A DNA stretch of 64,000 bases from Perspicuibacillus lycopersici (GCF_025660475.1 NZ_JAOUSF010000004.1:124001-188000), one strand, 5' to 3'; counted from the stretch's first letter, positions 1-10,370 are shown. The notes: a model not told the origin generated them from the sequence alone. Program-made: numbers and translations.

Positions 1-1077
1 AATACCAACGACTGCTTTTTTAATTCCTGTCTTTGATAATCTTTGCACAAGTCCAGACGATTGAATTTGGAAAATACCACGACAGCGTTCATCGCGTTTT
101 TCTTTATTGGCTGGAACAAATGGTCGTGGATCAATTGGCCGAGCAAAGGCTACTATCTTTTCTTCCTTTTCTGCTAGCGAAATATCCACATACTTATATT
201 CGCGTTTTTCGACTTTTCCCATGAAAGTATGGAATTTGCGCCGGTCATTTCTTAATCTTTCTATATCAATATCCTGATAAATAAATGCCGATTCCTCCGG
301 AAAATTTAGTTCTTCTAATACGGTCCCATTTTCCGCAATAATCGAGTGCCCACTGAAAACAACATCAGTCGTCGATTCTGTCTGTCCAGCGGATGCATAA
401 AGATAGCCGCTGAAGGTTTTTGCGGAATGGATACGGACTAAGTCTCTACGATATTCATATTTACCAATCACTTCATTACTAGCGGAAAGATTTATTAAAA
501 TGTTCGCACCATATATAGCATGATGAGAGCTAGGTGGAATTGGCATCCATAAATCTTCACAAATTTCTACGCCGACAATGGCTTCGGTTTCTCTATCGCG
601 AAATAATAGATTTTCATGGAATGGTACTTCTTGTCCACATAAATAAATCGTGTCACTGATGCGATTAACCGATGATGCAAACCAGCGTTTTTCGTAATAT
701 TCATTGTAATTAGGGATAAATGTTTTCGGAACGACACCTAATATTTTCCCTGCTTGAAAAATGACCGCAGTATTGAATAATTGATTATCACACTCTAGCG
801 GCATCCCGACAGCTACTAGCATATTAATGGATGCTACTTCCTCTATAAGCATTTTTAATGCCTTTTCCGATTCTTTTAATAAATGGCGTTGATGAAATAA
901 ATCCGCAGAAGTATAACCGGTTATACTTAATTCTGGAAAACCTAATACTTTTACGTTTTCTTCCGCAGCTTTTTTTATTAATTGTGCAATTTCTTTACAA
1001 TTGTATACTGGGTTACCGATTTGGAGTGTTGGTACGGCTACTCCAGCACGAATAAACCCATAATCAGCTAGTTTCAC
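1..1077 (-). CDS. nadE: NAD+ synthase (glutamine-dependent), N-terminal part, truncated by window edge
   Basis: Reading the minus strand gives about 359 residues of an open frame that runs off the left edge. The visible part is the nitrilase-fold glutaminase domain that releases ammonia from glutamine for the synthetase domain. The triad is visible: Glu in FPELSITGY (about residue 49), Lys in VPKTFIPNYNEYYEKRWF, and Cys in VGVEICEDLW. The frame ends on AVVGI, where the synthetase PP-loop SGGLDS would follow, so the C-terminal half lies outside. The start is taken as GTG at 1077, about 10 nt after AGAAAGG; a TTG at 1086 is too close to that site. It is probably the long two-domain NadE of about 640 residues rather than the short ammonia-dependent form. 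Confidence 0.9.
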   Translation of the reverse strand, partial: MKLADYGFIRAGVAVPTLQIGNPVYNCKEIAQLIKKAAEENVKVLGFPELSITGYTSADLFHQRHLLKESEKALKMLIEEVASINMLVAVGMPLECDNQLFNTAVIFQAGKILGVVPKTFIPNYNEYYEKRWFASSVNRISDTIYLCGQEVPFHENLLFRDRETEAIVGVEICEDLWMPIPPSSHHAIYGANILINLSASNEVIGKYEYRRDLVRIHSAKTFSGYLYASAGQTESTTDVVFSGHSIIAENGTVLEELNFPEESAFIYQDIDIERLRNDRRKFHTFMGKVEKREYKYVDISLAEKEEKIVAFARPIDPRPFVPANKEKRDERCRGIFQIQSSGLVQRLSKTGIKKAVVGI

Positions 1078-1089
1078 TACTATCAAACC

Positions 1090-1463
1090 TTTCTAAAGCC
1101 TAAAGTTAAAGTATATAAAGACAAAACGTCTATGTATAAATAGTATTTTACCCAAATCCCGTTAAATATTGCTACTATCTGTGCTTCATTAAATTGTGTG
1201 AGTAAAGTTGTACTGTATGACAAATCAGGATGGCGGACTCTATGTATTGTAATCCTGTTCACTTATTCATTCAAGCAGAGCAAATGTTACAAGATCGTCA
1301 TTTCTATTGTACCATTTTCAAGTGGGTATAATTTCTTATTTTTAATGGAATCTTTTCCTATCTTTTTTTATAATTGGATACATAAGAAAACGAGAAAAAA
1401 CTGTACGAATTTGAGAAGGAAATTCGGAGTAACGAAACGCTCCGAAGGAAGGGTGTAGTTCAA
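1090..1463. other. Intergenic region between divergent nadE and the RpiR regulator
   Basis: An open frame of 86 codons spans most of this gap (1198-1458), but it has no ribosome site and no recognisable sequence, so it is not called. A TATAAT hexamer at 1327-1332 could be a -10 box for the downstream regulator, but no good -35 box lies at the right distance. No RNA element was recognised. Confidence 0.4.
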
Positions 1464-2240
1464 ATGAATGAGTTGCTTTTTAATATACCTGCAGAAAAAT
1501 ATCAAGCATTAAGTGAGACGGAGCGTTATTTATTAGACTATATTGTGAGGCATATAGAAGAGATTGCCAATATCTCCATTGTGAAGCTAAGTGAAGAGGC
1601 AAGCGTTTCGACGGCAACGATTGTCCGGTTGATGAAAAAGATTGGTTATGATGGGTTTACTTCGTTTAAATATAATATTAAAGATAAGCTAAAGCCTGTT
1701 GAGCATGAAAATTCCATTGATAATATCGAAAAGAAAATAAATAGTGCCATTCGAAAAAATGAACAAGAAGTATTAAACACAATTAAAATGCTTAGTAGAG
1801 GGAATATCGAGGACGCGATTCAAAAAATCTATCATGCCGAAAAGATATTTATTTTTGGTAGAGGATTTTCGGAAATGATCGGAAATGAAATGAAAGTAAA
1901 GCTGCAATTAATAGGAAAAAATTGCGAGATGCACAATGATCCAAACATTATTAAAGTGATCTCGAAAAGAATGAAGGAAAAGGAAATTGCGATTATTGTT
2001 TCTTTGAATGGTGAGACACCAGAGCTAGTGGAGGCATGTAAAAATTTAAAAATGAAGCAGATTAGTACGATTACTTTAACCGCTGGTGTTGATTCTTCAC
2101 TCGCGAAATTATCGGAAATCGTCCTTCTAGGCTATAAAGGAGCACAATCCTTTTTCCCAGACTTTGAGGTGCGTTCACGGCTACCACTACAGGTTATTTC
2201 ACGTATTTTACTCGATGCCTATGTAATCCGTACAATGTAG
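1464..2240 (+). CDS. RpiR/MurR-family transcriptional regulator
   Basis: The 258-residue protein has the two-domain layout of the RpiR family. An N-terminal HTH_6 domain (about 1-77) contains the segment NISIVKLSEEASVSTATIVR. A C-terminal SIS sugar-phosphate-binding domain (about 105-240) contains IFIFGRGFSEMIGNEM and IAIIVSLNGETPELVEACK. Members of this family sense phosphosugars and control sugar or sugar-phosphate catabolism. The start ATG follows GAAGGAAGGGTG at a normal distance. The likely target is the nearby minus-strand PTS/aldolase operon (3.0-6.8 kb); the family is known to regulate such operons, but the link here is inference. Confidence 0.88.
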   Translation: MNELLFNIPAEKYQALSETERYLLDYIVRHIEEIANISIVKLSEEASVSTATIVRLMKKIGYDGFTSFKYNIKDKLKPVEHENSIDNIEKKINSAIRKNEQEVLNTIKMLSRGNIEDAIQKIYHAEKIFIFGRGFSEMIGNEMKVKLQLIGKNCEMHNDPNIIKVISKRMKEKEIAIIVSLNGETPELVEACKNLKMKQISTITLTAGVDSSLAKLSEIVLLGYKGAQSFFPDFEVRSRLPLQVISRILLDAYVIRTM

Positions 2241-2382
2241 AATTTGTTATTTTCATAGCCATGAAACATTTGATATAATGTATGAATCAGTGTGTAGAGA
2301 TATTGGTACAGTTCCCCTGGCCAAAAATATATGTCGCAAGATACGTCTACCATCTGGAATAATTTATTTCGGAGGGAAAGAC

Positions 2383-2886
2383 ATGTATAAAGACGAAAGA
2401 CTGCCACAAAATGCAAAGGAAGGCATATTGTTTTTATTGATTGTTTCTATTATTTCTGTAAACACGATCGCTCCAATCATTATGGGGATGGAACGTGGCT
2501 TTAGTAAAGAAAATTATTTAGAAACGCTTAAGATTCTTCCAGTTATGTGGATTATCGTTGTTTTATTAGTAAAATTAGTTGCGGGACCGATTGTAGGAAA
2601 AATATTACAAAAGTTCGTTGGACAGACCGATGGATTTAATGCGAGAGTATTGTTCAGTACGTTATTTAATGTGATAGTGTTATCGATTCTGTTAACCATT
2701 ATAGGTACTTGGGTAGGTACGAGACAAGTAAGTCTTGCTCCTTTTCAAAACTTCTTCCATAGTTGGTTTAGAAATTTCGGGATTGCTTTTTGGATTGAAT
2801 TAATAATTGCACAGCCAATCGCAAGATTTGCAATGAAAAAAATCCACGCAAGAAAGTCTAGCCAGGTTGAAAGTTTAAATCCGTAA
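2383..2886 (+). CDS. DUF2798-type small membrane protein
   Basis: A 167-residue membrane protein with about four hydrophobic segments in two similar halves; each half carries a hydrophobic helix followed by a GP- or QP-I-containing turn (KLVAGPIVGKIL and IIAQPIARFAMKKI). This matches my recollection of the DUF2798 family, whose function is unknown. The open frame extends upstream to 2278, but the ATG at 2383 is chosen because GGAGGG lies at 2371-2376. It ends just before a bidirectional terminator shared with gatY. Whether it is related to the neighbouring PTS genes cannot be seen. Confidence 0.75.
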   Translation: MYKDERLPQNAKEGILFLLIVSIISVNTIAPIIMGMERGFSKENYLETLKILPVMWIIVVLLVKLVAGPIVGKILQKFVGQTDGFNARVLFSTLFNVIVLSILLTIIGTWVGTRQVSLAPFQNFFHSWFRNFGIAFWIELIIAQPIARFAMKKIHARKSSQVESLNP

Positions 2887-2916
2887 CTTATAGACTGTTA
2901 TGATTGGAAATAAATA

Positions 2917-2957
2917 TAAAAACGCTTGAGATGACGTCCATCCCAAGCGTTTTTTAT
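2917..2957. terminator. Bidirectional intrinsic terminator
   Basis: The hairpin arms AACGCTTGaGATG and CATCccAAGCGTT surround a short loop, with a T-run on the right and an A-run on the left. It separates the converging DUF2798 gene and gatY and can serve both. Confidence 0.85.
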
Positions 2958-2999
2958 TTTAATTTGCTTTTCTATACTAACGATTGAAATTCTTTCGGC

Positions 3000-4353
<1,354 letters not shown>

Positions 4354-4378
4354 TGACTCCCACTCCTTTTGTAAATAC

Positions 4379-5809
4379 TTATGCTGCGTCTATTGTTTGT
4401 TCTTCTTGTTTTTTATTTGCTTCTCTTTTTTTAGCCATTCCATATAGGAAAGCACCTACTAGTGATCCTGCTAAGATAGCGATTAACCATTTGACTGCGC
4501 CAGTTACAACTGGTAATACTAGGAATCCACCATGTGGAGCTGGTACTTGAACACCAAATAGGTAAGTTAAAATGGCGGAAATGGCGGATGCAATCATTAA
4601 TATTGGTAGAACGACAATCGGGTTTTTCGCAGCAAATGGAATTGCACCTTCTGTAATATGAGTTGCTCCGAGAATAAAGTTCACTAAACCAGCATTTCGT
4701 TCCGATTGATTGAAATATTTTTTAAAGAATAGTACGGCAAATGCTGTTACAAGCGGTGGTGTAATACATGCAGCAGATACACCAGCCATGAAGTAGAAGT
4801 TACCTTCTGCTAATAATGCTGTACCAGTTACATATGCAGCTTTGTTAATTGGACCACCCATATCAAATGCAGACATTGCACCAACAATTAAACCTAATAC
4901 GATTGGATTTGCATCCTGGAATCCAGATAAGAAATTCATCATTGCTTCATTAACTGCAGTCATTGGATTTACTAAATATGTCATTATGAAACCAGTTAGG
5001 AATATACCGATTACAGGGTATAAGAATATTGCTTTTAAACCATCAAGGGATTTAGGAAGACCTTGTAATAATTTTCCTAATAGAAGAATGATATAGCCGG
5101 CAAGGAAACCTGCGACAATTCCACCAAGGAAGCCTGCGCCACCATTGTATGCAATCATACCGCCGATAAAACCAACAACTAAGCCGGGACGTTTTGCAAT
5201 TGATTCCGCAATGTAGGCTGCTAAAATTGGTACCATTAAGGCGAAGCCGATACCACCGACATCTTTTAGCATTGCAGCGAATTCATTGTACGATTCATGG
5301 GTTGGGTCAGCCGAGTAAATACCGAATAGGAACGAAATGGCGATTAATACCCCACCACCTACAACGAATGGAAGCATATGAGATACCCCATTCATTAAGT
5401 GCTTGTAAATGGAACGACCGATAGAAGATCCAGATGTACTTTGTTCTTCATCAGTAGATGAATCATCCTGTTTTTTAGAAGCTTTGTAAACGGTTGCTTT
5501 TCCGTCAATAATTGTTTGAATTAATTTTTCTGCCTCTCTAATTCCGCGAGCTACAGAAACGTCTACCACTGGTTTTCCGATAAAGCGTTCTGCCTGTACA
5601 TCTTTATCTGCAGCGATGATAACGCCATCTGCCTGACGGATATCCTCTTTCGATAGAGCGTTTTCAATTCCGACCTGACCGTGTGTTTCTACTTTAATTT
5701 CCACACCAAGTTTTTTTGCAGCAATGCTTAACGCCTCAGCGGCCATAAATGTGTGGGCAATTCCTGTTGGACAGCCTGTAGCTGCGATAATTTTTATTTT
5801 ACTCATCAT
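4379..5809 (-). CDS. PTS system fructose-family EIIBC permease
   Basis: The 476-residue protein joins an N-terminal EIIB domain (about 1-105) to a membrane EIIC domain (about 130-465). EIIB carries the phosphocysteine in AATGCPTGIAHT (Cys13) and DVSVARGI at its end. EIIC has some eight to ten hydrophobic helices with family segments FIGGMIAYNGGAGFLGGI, AFDMGGPINKAAYVTG and GATHITEGAIPFAAKNP. Unlike FruA, it has no fused EIIA; that is the next gene. It imports and phosphorylates a ketohexose at C1 (fructose or, given GatY, tagatose). AGGGGG precedes tandem ATG codons at 5809 and 5806. Confidence 0.92.
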   Translation of the reverse strand: MMSKIKIIAATGCPTGIAHTFMAAEALSIAAKKLGVEIKVETHGQVGIENALSKEDIRQADGVIIAADKDVQAERFIGKPVVDVSVARGIREAEKLIQTIIDGKATVYKASKKQDDSSTDEEQSTSGSSIGRSIYKHLMNGVSHMLPFVVGGGVLIAISFLFGIYSADPTHESYNEFAAMLKDVGGIGFALMVPILAAYIAESIAKRPGLVVGFIGGMIAYNGGAGFLGGIVAGFLAGYIILLLGKLLQGLPKSLDGLKAIFLYPVIGIFLTGFIMTYLVNPMTAVNEAMMNFLSGFQDANPIVLGLIVGAMSAFDMGGPINKAAYVTGTALLAEGNFYFMAGVSAACITPPLVTAFAVLFFKKYFNQSERNAGLVNFILGATHITEGAIPFAAKNPIVVLPILMIASAISAILTYLFGVQVPAPHGGFLVLPVVTGAVKWLIAILAGSLVGAFLYGMAKKREANKKQEEQTIDAA

Positions 5810-5818
5810 TACTACCCC

Positions 5819-6757
5819 CTAAGATACATTTAGATTTAGTTGTTTTATTTTAATTTCTTTTATTAATTCATTAACATCGGTTAAATCACTAAGCCCTGAA
5901 GTAAAGGCGGTGGAAGCTCCAGTTGCGGATGCAAAAATTAGCGCTTCCTCAAGGCTAGAACCTTGAACTAGCTTTCCTACGAATGATCCTAATAATGCGT
6001 CCCCTGCACAAGCAGTATTAACGGCGTTTCCTTGTGGAGCAGATACTCGTAATACTTTTTCCTCGGAGAGAAAAAGCGATCCTTTATCTCCTAAGGAAAC
6101 TAGTACGTTTTGCGCACCTTTCGTAAGTAATACTTCACTAAGTTCCATAATATCCTTTTCTGTTAAACTATCTTTTTCAAATAAATCGGCAAGCTCCTCT
6201 TCGTTTGGTTTAATTAAATATGGTTGATAATGTAAACAATCGAGAAGTTTTTTAGAACTAATATCGAGCACTAGCTTAACGTTATTTTTTTTACTGATTT
6301 TCGCAATCTCCTCAAAAATATTTTCAGATACGCCTCTCGGGAGACTACCAGATACAAATAATAAGCTCCCTGCAGGAATCTCGCAAATCTTTTCGAGCAT
6401 TTCTACCGTTTTGTTTTGAGGAATGACGGGTCCTTTATTGACAATTTTGTATTCATTTTCCCTATCTCGAACAAAAGTGTTTACCCGAGTAATACCATCT
6501 ACTTCAATAAAATTCGTTGTTATCCCTTGGTATTCTAATTCGTTTTTTATAAAACTGCCAGTAAATCCTCCGATGAAACCAAGAGCGGTATTATTTACCC
6601 CCATTCTTTTTAAAATGAAAGAAATATTGATTGCTTTCCCGTTTGGAATATAATCCTCAGCATTTGTTCTATTTACAACATTTGGTTTTAAAGTGTCAAT
6701 ATTTACAAATAGATCAATCGCTGGGTTTAATGTGCATGTATAAATAATTGGGACCAC
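5819..6757 (-). CDS. 1-phosphofructokinase / tagatose-phosphate kinase (PfkB family, LacC/FruK type)
   Basis: A 312-residue sugar-phosphate kinase of the PfkB fold. Visible landmarks are TCTLNPAIDLFVNID at the N-terminus, the substrate loop IPNGKAINISFILKRMG (about 38-53), SGSLPRG, and the anion-hole/catalytic segment NTACAGDALLGSF with Asp253; most relatives read GAGD where this one has CAGD. It would phosphorylate fructose-1-phosphate or tagatose-1-phosphate to the 1,6-bisphosphate used by the aldolase. GTG at 6757 follows AAAGGAG at 7 nt. It is the first gene of the minus-strand operon, 9 nt before the EIIBC gene. With GatY and an RpiR regulator, a tagatose-1-phosphate kinase role is attractive but unproven. 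Confidence 0.88.
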   Translation of the reverse strand: MVPIIYTCTLNPAIDLFVNIDTLKPNVVNRTNAEDYIPNGKAINISFILKRMGVNNTALGFIGGFTGSFIKNELEYQGITTNFIEVDGITRVNTFVRDRENEYKIVNKGPVIPQNKTVEMLEKICEIPAGSLLFVSGSLPRGVSENIFEEIAKISKKNNVKLVLDISSKKLLDCLHYQPYLIKPNEEELADLFEKDSLTEKDIMELSEVLLTKGAQNVLVSLGDKGSLFLSEEKVLRVSAPQGNAVNTACAGDALLGSFVGKLVQGSSLEEALIFASATGASTAFTSGLSDLTDVNELIKEIKIKQLNLNVS

Positions 6758-6818
6758 CCCATTTCTCCTTTGAATGTTTTACTATCTTGCTGTAATTTGA
6801 TTATGACACATCTATTGG

Positions 6819-6851
6819 TGAAAATGTTTTCAGAATGTGTAAAGGTTTTCA
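6819..6851. promoter_or_regulatory. Two tandem 14-bp operator-like palindromes (cre-like or RpiR-type)
   Basis: TGAAAATGTTTTCA (6819-6832) is a nearly perfect palindrome and TGTAAAGGTTTTCA (6838-6851) a close copy 19 bp further on, about two helical turns. Each differs from the CcpA consensus TGWAANCGNTNWCA at one central base. They lie between the PTS operon and the divergent HAD gene, so they may control both. They could equally be operators for the RpiR regulator at 1464, whose family often binds TGAAA-TTTCA palindromes. Confidence 0.65.
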
Positions 6852-6891
6852 TAATGTATTATTTATAATAGAAGGAAAGGGGGTAGAAAGA

Positions 6892-7743
6892 TTGAAATTA
6901 ATTGCATTGGATATGGATGGCACATTACTTTCCGAGGATGGAACAATAAGTAAAGATAATCGAGATATGATCTATCGGTGTCAAGACAAGGGAGATATTG
7001 TTGCGATTTGTTCTGGAAGATCACTACAAGATATTCTCGGGATATTAGAGGATGCAGGTATTGATTGTCCAATAATATCATCAAATGGTGCACATGTGTA
7101 TGATGGAGAGCGTACTGTAGCTGAATTTTGTATGTCGAGCATAGCAGCGAAGGAAATTACTGAACGATTAGTAAATGAAAACTACTATTTTGAGATTTAT
7201 ACACATCAAGGGGTGCAAATTTTTACATCAGGAAGAGAGCAATTGAAAGCGGAGATAGAAAAATTACGCAAAGATAAAGCAGACTTCCCTGTAAAATGGG
7301 CATATGAACAAATAGAAATTCAATATAATCAAAAAGGCTTACTTTATTCTTCCACCTTTGACCATACGAAAATACAAGATTTACAAATATATAAAGTTTT
7401 TGTGTTGTCTTTTGATAGAGGAAAATTAAAAAGATTGGAGGTTTCCCTTGCAGAAAATGAATTAGTTTCGCTTACGACATCCGGTTGGACGAAGCTAGAA
7501 ATTGCTCACCCAGAGGTTAGTAAAGGGAATGGGTTAAAAATACTAGCAGCGCATTATCAAATACCTGTGGAAAATACGATTGCAATCGGAGATAATTTGA
7601 ACGATCTACCAATGTTCAAAGTAGCCGGAACTAGCATTGCTATGGGAAACGCTAGTGATGAAATCAAAGCGCAATGCACCTACACAACAAAGTGCTATCA
7701 TGAAAATGGTGTAGCCTATGCATTAGAGAAATTTGTACTTTAG
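6892..7743 (+). CDS. Cof-type HAD-IIB family phosphatase
   Basis: About 283 residues. The HAD motifs are visible: LIALDMDGTLL (nucleophile and acid Asp residues), ICSGRS (motif II), a lysine segment around EVSKGNGLKIL, and AIGDNLNDLPMF (motif IV). The cap is of the Cof/YwpJ type. Members dephosphorylate sugar phosphates and other small phosphoesters. The frame reaches back to 6835, but TTG at 6892 is chosen because AAAGGGGG lies about 8 nt before it. It is divergent from the PTS operon and may limit sugar-phosphate build-up, but this is inference. Confidence 0.85.
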   Translation: MKLIALDMDGTLLSEDGTISKDNRDMIYRCQDKGDIVAICSGRSLQDILGILEDAGIDCPIISSNGAHVYDGERTVAEFCMSSIAAKEITERLVNENYYFEIYTHQGVQIFTSGREQLKAEIEKLRKDKADFPVKWAYEQIEIQYNQKGLLYSSTFDHTKIQDLQIYKVFVLSFDRGKLKRLEVSLAENELVSLTTSGWTKLEIAHPEVSKGNGLKILAAHYQIPVENTIAIGDNLNDLPMFKVAGTSIAMGNASDEIKAQCTYTTKCYHENGVAYALEKFVL

Positions 7744-7779
7744 AATAAACAAGCAATCTCTTGATGTATTTAAGCGAAG

Positions 7780-7808
7780 GGTATTGGCTAATTGCTGATA
7801 CCTTTTTT
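7780..7808 (+). terminator. Intrinsic terminator after HAD phosphatase
   Basis: A 9-bp stem (GGTATTGGC with GCTGATACC, two wobble pairs) around TAATT, followed by six T. Confidence 0.75.
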
Positions 7809-7968
7809 CTATTATTATGTACATAGGAAAAACTGGTAAACTATTCCTAATTAAATGATAAATGGTATACTAGTGTGTAGAATGTAGTGGAGTGGCTATT
7901 TGTATGTTTTTGAGTTCACTAGGATTAATAGCGAACTAATTTCAAATCATCGTTTAAGGAGAGAGACA

Positions 7969-8610
7969 ATGAAAAAATTAGTAGCGTTAAGCATCCTATT
8001 ATTATTATTAATATTAGCGGGATGTGAAGAAACAGAGAATGGATCAAGCAAGTCCAATATTGGACTAGAAGCGGGAACAGAATCGGTAGCAGGTACAGCC
8101 GACGATTCAAGCGAATTAAACGAAGCATTAGCAGAGGAGGAAGCTAGCTCCACCGAGGAAGAGAGTACTGCAGGCGAGGTAGTAGATGCAGATACTACAA
8201 CAGAGGAAAACAATGAAGAAGCAGAGGATTCAAGCAGTGATGAATCATTGGAAGGCATTAGAGAAAAGTATTTGCAAATGCTAGAGAATACGGAAAAAGA
8301 AGTAGCAGATTTAGAGAAAATCGTCCAAAATGGAACCCAAACAGATATGGAACAAGCGCAGGCGGAAATTTATGCAGCATGGGATAAGGCGCTAAACGAT
8401 ATTTATGGGGAATTAAAGCGTCAATTATCTGAAAGTGATATGTATAGATTAAAAGAGGCTCAACGAGAATGGATTATCCAAAGAGATGATGCAGCCATAG
8501 CGGAATCGAAAAGATATGAAGGTGGATCATTAGAGTCCTTTACATATGTAAGCACGCAAACCGAAATAACAAAATTTAGATGCTATGATTTAATTGATAT
8601 GTTTATGTAA
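7969..8610 (+). CDS. Lipoprotein with C-terminal DUF1311 (LprI-like) domain
   Basis: The 213-residue protein begins MKKLVALSILLLLLILAG-C, a clear type II signal peptide with lipobox LAGC. A very acidic Glu/Ser/Thr-rich linker follows (about 21-95). The C-terminal 115 residues resemble DUF1311: they start with YLQMLENTEKEVADLEK, continue with AAWDKALNDIYGELKRQL and LKEAQREWIIQRDDA, and end with a TEITKFRCYDL segment. In mycobacterial LprI such a domain is linked to lysozyme inhibition; the role here is unknown. The start is the ATG at 7969 after AAGGAG; the frame extending to 7900 lacks a ribosome site. Confidence 0.8.
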   Translation: MKKLVALSILLLLLILAGCEETENGSSKSNIGLEAGTESVAGTADDSSELNEALAEEEASSTEEESTAGEVVDADTTTEENNEEAEDSSSDESLEGIREKYLQMLENTEKEVADLEKIVQNGTQTDMEQAQAEIYAAWDKALNDIYGELKRQLSESDMYRLKEAQREWIIQRDDAAIAESKRYEGGSLESFTYVSTQTEITKFRCYDLIDMFM

Positions 8611-8661
8611 ATTAGAACGAAAATGATTTACGAAAAGAGTTAATAATAAGATGAGTAACTG

Positions 8662-8690
8662 ACGTATGGATGGTATCCGTACGTTTTTTT
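8662..8690 (+). terminator. Intrinsic terminator after lipoprotein gene
   Basis: A 10-bp stem ACGTATGGAT / ATCCGTACGT (one wobble) with a 3-nt loop and a run of seven T. Confidence 0.8.
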
Positions 8691-8909
8691 ATTTTTAGGA
8701 TTTTTTCCACTATTTATTGCTATTGGCGTGAGATGTATTTGAGTTGATAGCTTTACGAATAGACATTTTCTTTCAAGGAAATTTTTATGATTTTTAACAT
8801 GAATGAACCGAAAAATGAGCATACTATAGGACAAATAATACGGTTATGAATTATTTTATGTTTGCGAATCCTTCGGTAAATTTTATTATTACGAATAAAA
8901 GTGAACATA

Positions 8910-8938
8910 TTGATAATCGAAACGGATAGGCGTATCAT
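8910..8938 (+). promoter_or_regulatory. SigA-type promoter for the guanine riboswitch transcript
   Basis: TTGATA (8910-8915) and TATCAT (8933-8938) are separated by exactly 17 nt. Transcription would start around 8945, just before the aptamer. The stretch from 8691 to 8909 holds nothing recognisable. Confidence 0.65.
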
Positions 8939-8963
8939 TTCTTTCATATCAATTTTAGCTCAA

Positions 8964-9038
8964 TTTTCTTGTATATGATTAAGAATATGGCTTAATCGTT
9001 TCTACCTAGCAACCGTAAATCGCTAGACTACAGGAAAG
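8964..9038 (+). promoter_or_regulatory. Purine riboswitch aptamer (guanine/hypoxanthine type)
   Basis: All parts of the G-box aptamer are visible. P1 pairs TTTTCTTGTA (8964-8973) with TACAGGAAAG (9029-9038). P2 is the perfect GATTAAG/CTTAATC around loop AATATGG. J2/3 is GTTTCTACC, and P3 is CTAGC/GCTAG around AACCGTAAATC. The discriminating base after GA in GACTAC is C (position 74 in standard numbering), which specifies guanine or hypoxanthine rather than adenine. The element controls the nucleoside transporter downstream. Confidence 0.95.
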
Positions 9039-9085
9039 TTTGATAATTAAGGATAAAGAAGAACGGACGGCATCTGCTTTTCTCT

Positions 9086-9143
9086 AGCTCTTATTTTTCA
9101 TACTTTCTTGTTTGGAAGGTATAGGAAAAATAAGAGCTTTTTT
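9086..9143 (+). terminator. Riboswitch-controlled terminator in the nupG leader
   Basis: A long hairpin with arms AGCTCTTATTTTTC (9086-9099) and GAAAAATAAGAGCT (9125-9138), followed by T residues. It lies between the guanine aptamer and nupG and is the expected off-state platform when purine is bound. Confidence 0.85.
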
Positions 9144-9176
9144 AATTGGAGAATATGACATCTAGGAGTTGCTTTC

Positions 9177-10370
9177 ATGTATATTTTATTAAACTTATTT
9201 GGCTTAATCGTTGTATTCGGTATCGTTTATTTATTATCACCGAATAAAAAAGGAGTAAAGTTACGACCACTCCTTTCGATTGTTATTGTAGAACTGCTTA
9301 TTACGTGGTTTATGCTAGGGACAGAGGTTGGTAGTTGGGTTATTAATAAAATCGCGTCCTTCTTTACTTGGTTAATCGCTTGTAGCAGTGAAGGCATCGC
9401 ATTTGTTTTCCCGTCTGCGATGGCAAATGAGACATTAGATTTTTTCTTTAGTGCACTACTACCGATAATATTTATTGTTACTTTTTTCGATATTCTTTCA
9501 TATTTCGGGATTTTAACATGGTTGATTGATAAAATTGGCTGGGTTATTTCGAAGGTGTCTGGATTACCGAAATTAGAAAGCTTTTATTCCATTCAAATGA
9601 TGTTTTTAGGAAATACAGAAGCATTGGCAGTTATTCGTAATCAGCTAGCAGTAATTAAAGAAAATCGTCTGCTTACTATCGGGATCATGAGCATGAGCTG
9701 TATTAGTGGATCGATTATTGGAGCATACTTAACAATGGTTCCTGCAGCATATGTATTTAGTGCCATACCGTTAAACTGTTTAAATGCACTTCTGATCGTC
9801 AATATATTAAATCCTGTTTCAGTGCCAAAGGAAGAGGATATCATTTATGAACAACCGAAATCGGAACGCAAGGATTTCTTCTCGACAATTTCTAATAGTA
9901 TGATGGTTGGGATGAATATGGTCATTGTTATTACTGCTATGCTAATCGGGTATGTTGCCTTAACGGCAGCTATTAATGGGATTTTAGGTGCAATTGTTGA
10001 TGGATTAACCATTCAGACCATTTTCTCATATATTTTTAGTCCATTTGCATTACTACTCGGCTTACCGATGCATGATGCAATGTATGTCGCACAATTAATG
10101 GGAACGAAATTAGCAACCAATGAATTTGTTGCGATGCTGGATTTGCAAACACAATTAGATTCACTTGCTCCCCATACGGTTGCGGTTGCATCAACATTTC
10201 TTGTTTCCTTTGCAAATTTCAGCACGATTGGAATGATTTATGGAACATATAATTCTATTCTATCGGAAGGAAAATCAGCAATTATCGGAAAAAATGTTTG
10301 GAAGCTACTCGTTAGTGGTATCGCAGTATCACTTCTTAGCGCAATGATTGTAGGGTTATTTATTTGGTAA
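9177..10370 (+). CDS. nupG: Concentrative nucleoside transporter, NupG (YxjA) type
   Basis: A 397-residue membrane protein of the CNT family. It has an N-terminal helix group, a gate domain around FSALLPIIFIVTFFDILSY, the segment MMFLGNTEALAVIRNQL, and a C-terminal region with LLGLPMHDAMYVAQLMGTKL and SFANFSTIGMIYG, all typical of CNT proteins. In B. subtilis NupG imports purine nucleosides such as guanosine and is under a guanine riboswitch, the same arrangement as here. The start ATG follows TAGGAG by 8 nt. Confidence 0.9.
   Translation: MYILLNLFGLIVVFGIVYLLSPNKKGVKLRPLLSIVIVELLITWFMLGTEVGSWVINKIASFFTWLIACSSEGIAFVFPSAMANETLDFFFSALLPIIFIVTFFDILSYFGILTWLIDKIGWVISKVSGLPKLESFYSIQMMFLGNTEALAVIRNQLAVIKENRLLTIGIMSMSCISGSIIGAYLTMVPAAYVFSAIPLNCLNALLIVNILNPVSVPKEEDIIYEQPKSERKDFFSTISNSMMVGMNMVIVITAMLIGYVALTAAINGILGAIVDGLTIQTIFSYIFSPFALLLGLPMHDAMYVAQLMGTKLATNEFVAMLDLQTQLDSLAPHTVAVASTFLVSFANFSTIGMIYGTYNSILSEGKSAIIGKNVWKLLVSGIAVSLLSAMIVGLFIW

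Noticed and set aside
1198..1458. 86-residue frame before the RpiR gene
   Set aside because: No ribosome site, no recognisable sequence and an atypical composition for this genome; it is treated as intergenic.
7947..8258. 103-residue Ser-rich frame opposite the lipoprotein gene
   Set aside because: It is the antisense shadow of the acidic linker; Glu/Ser codons read backwards give Ser/Leu-rich frames.
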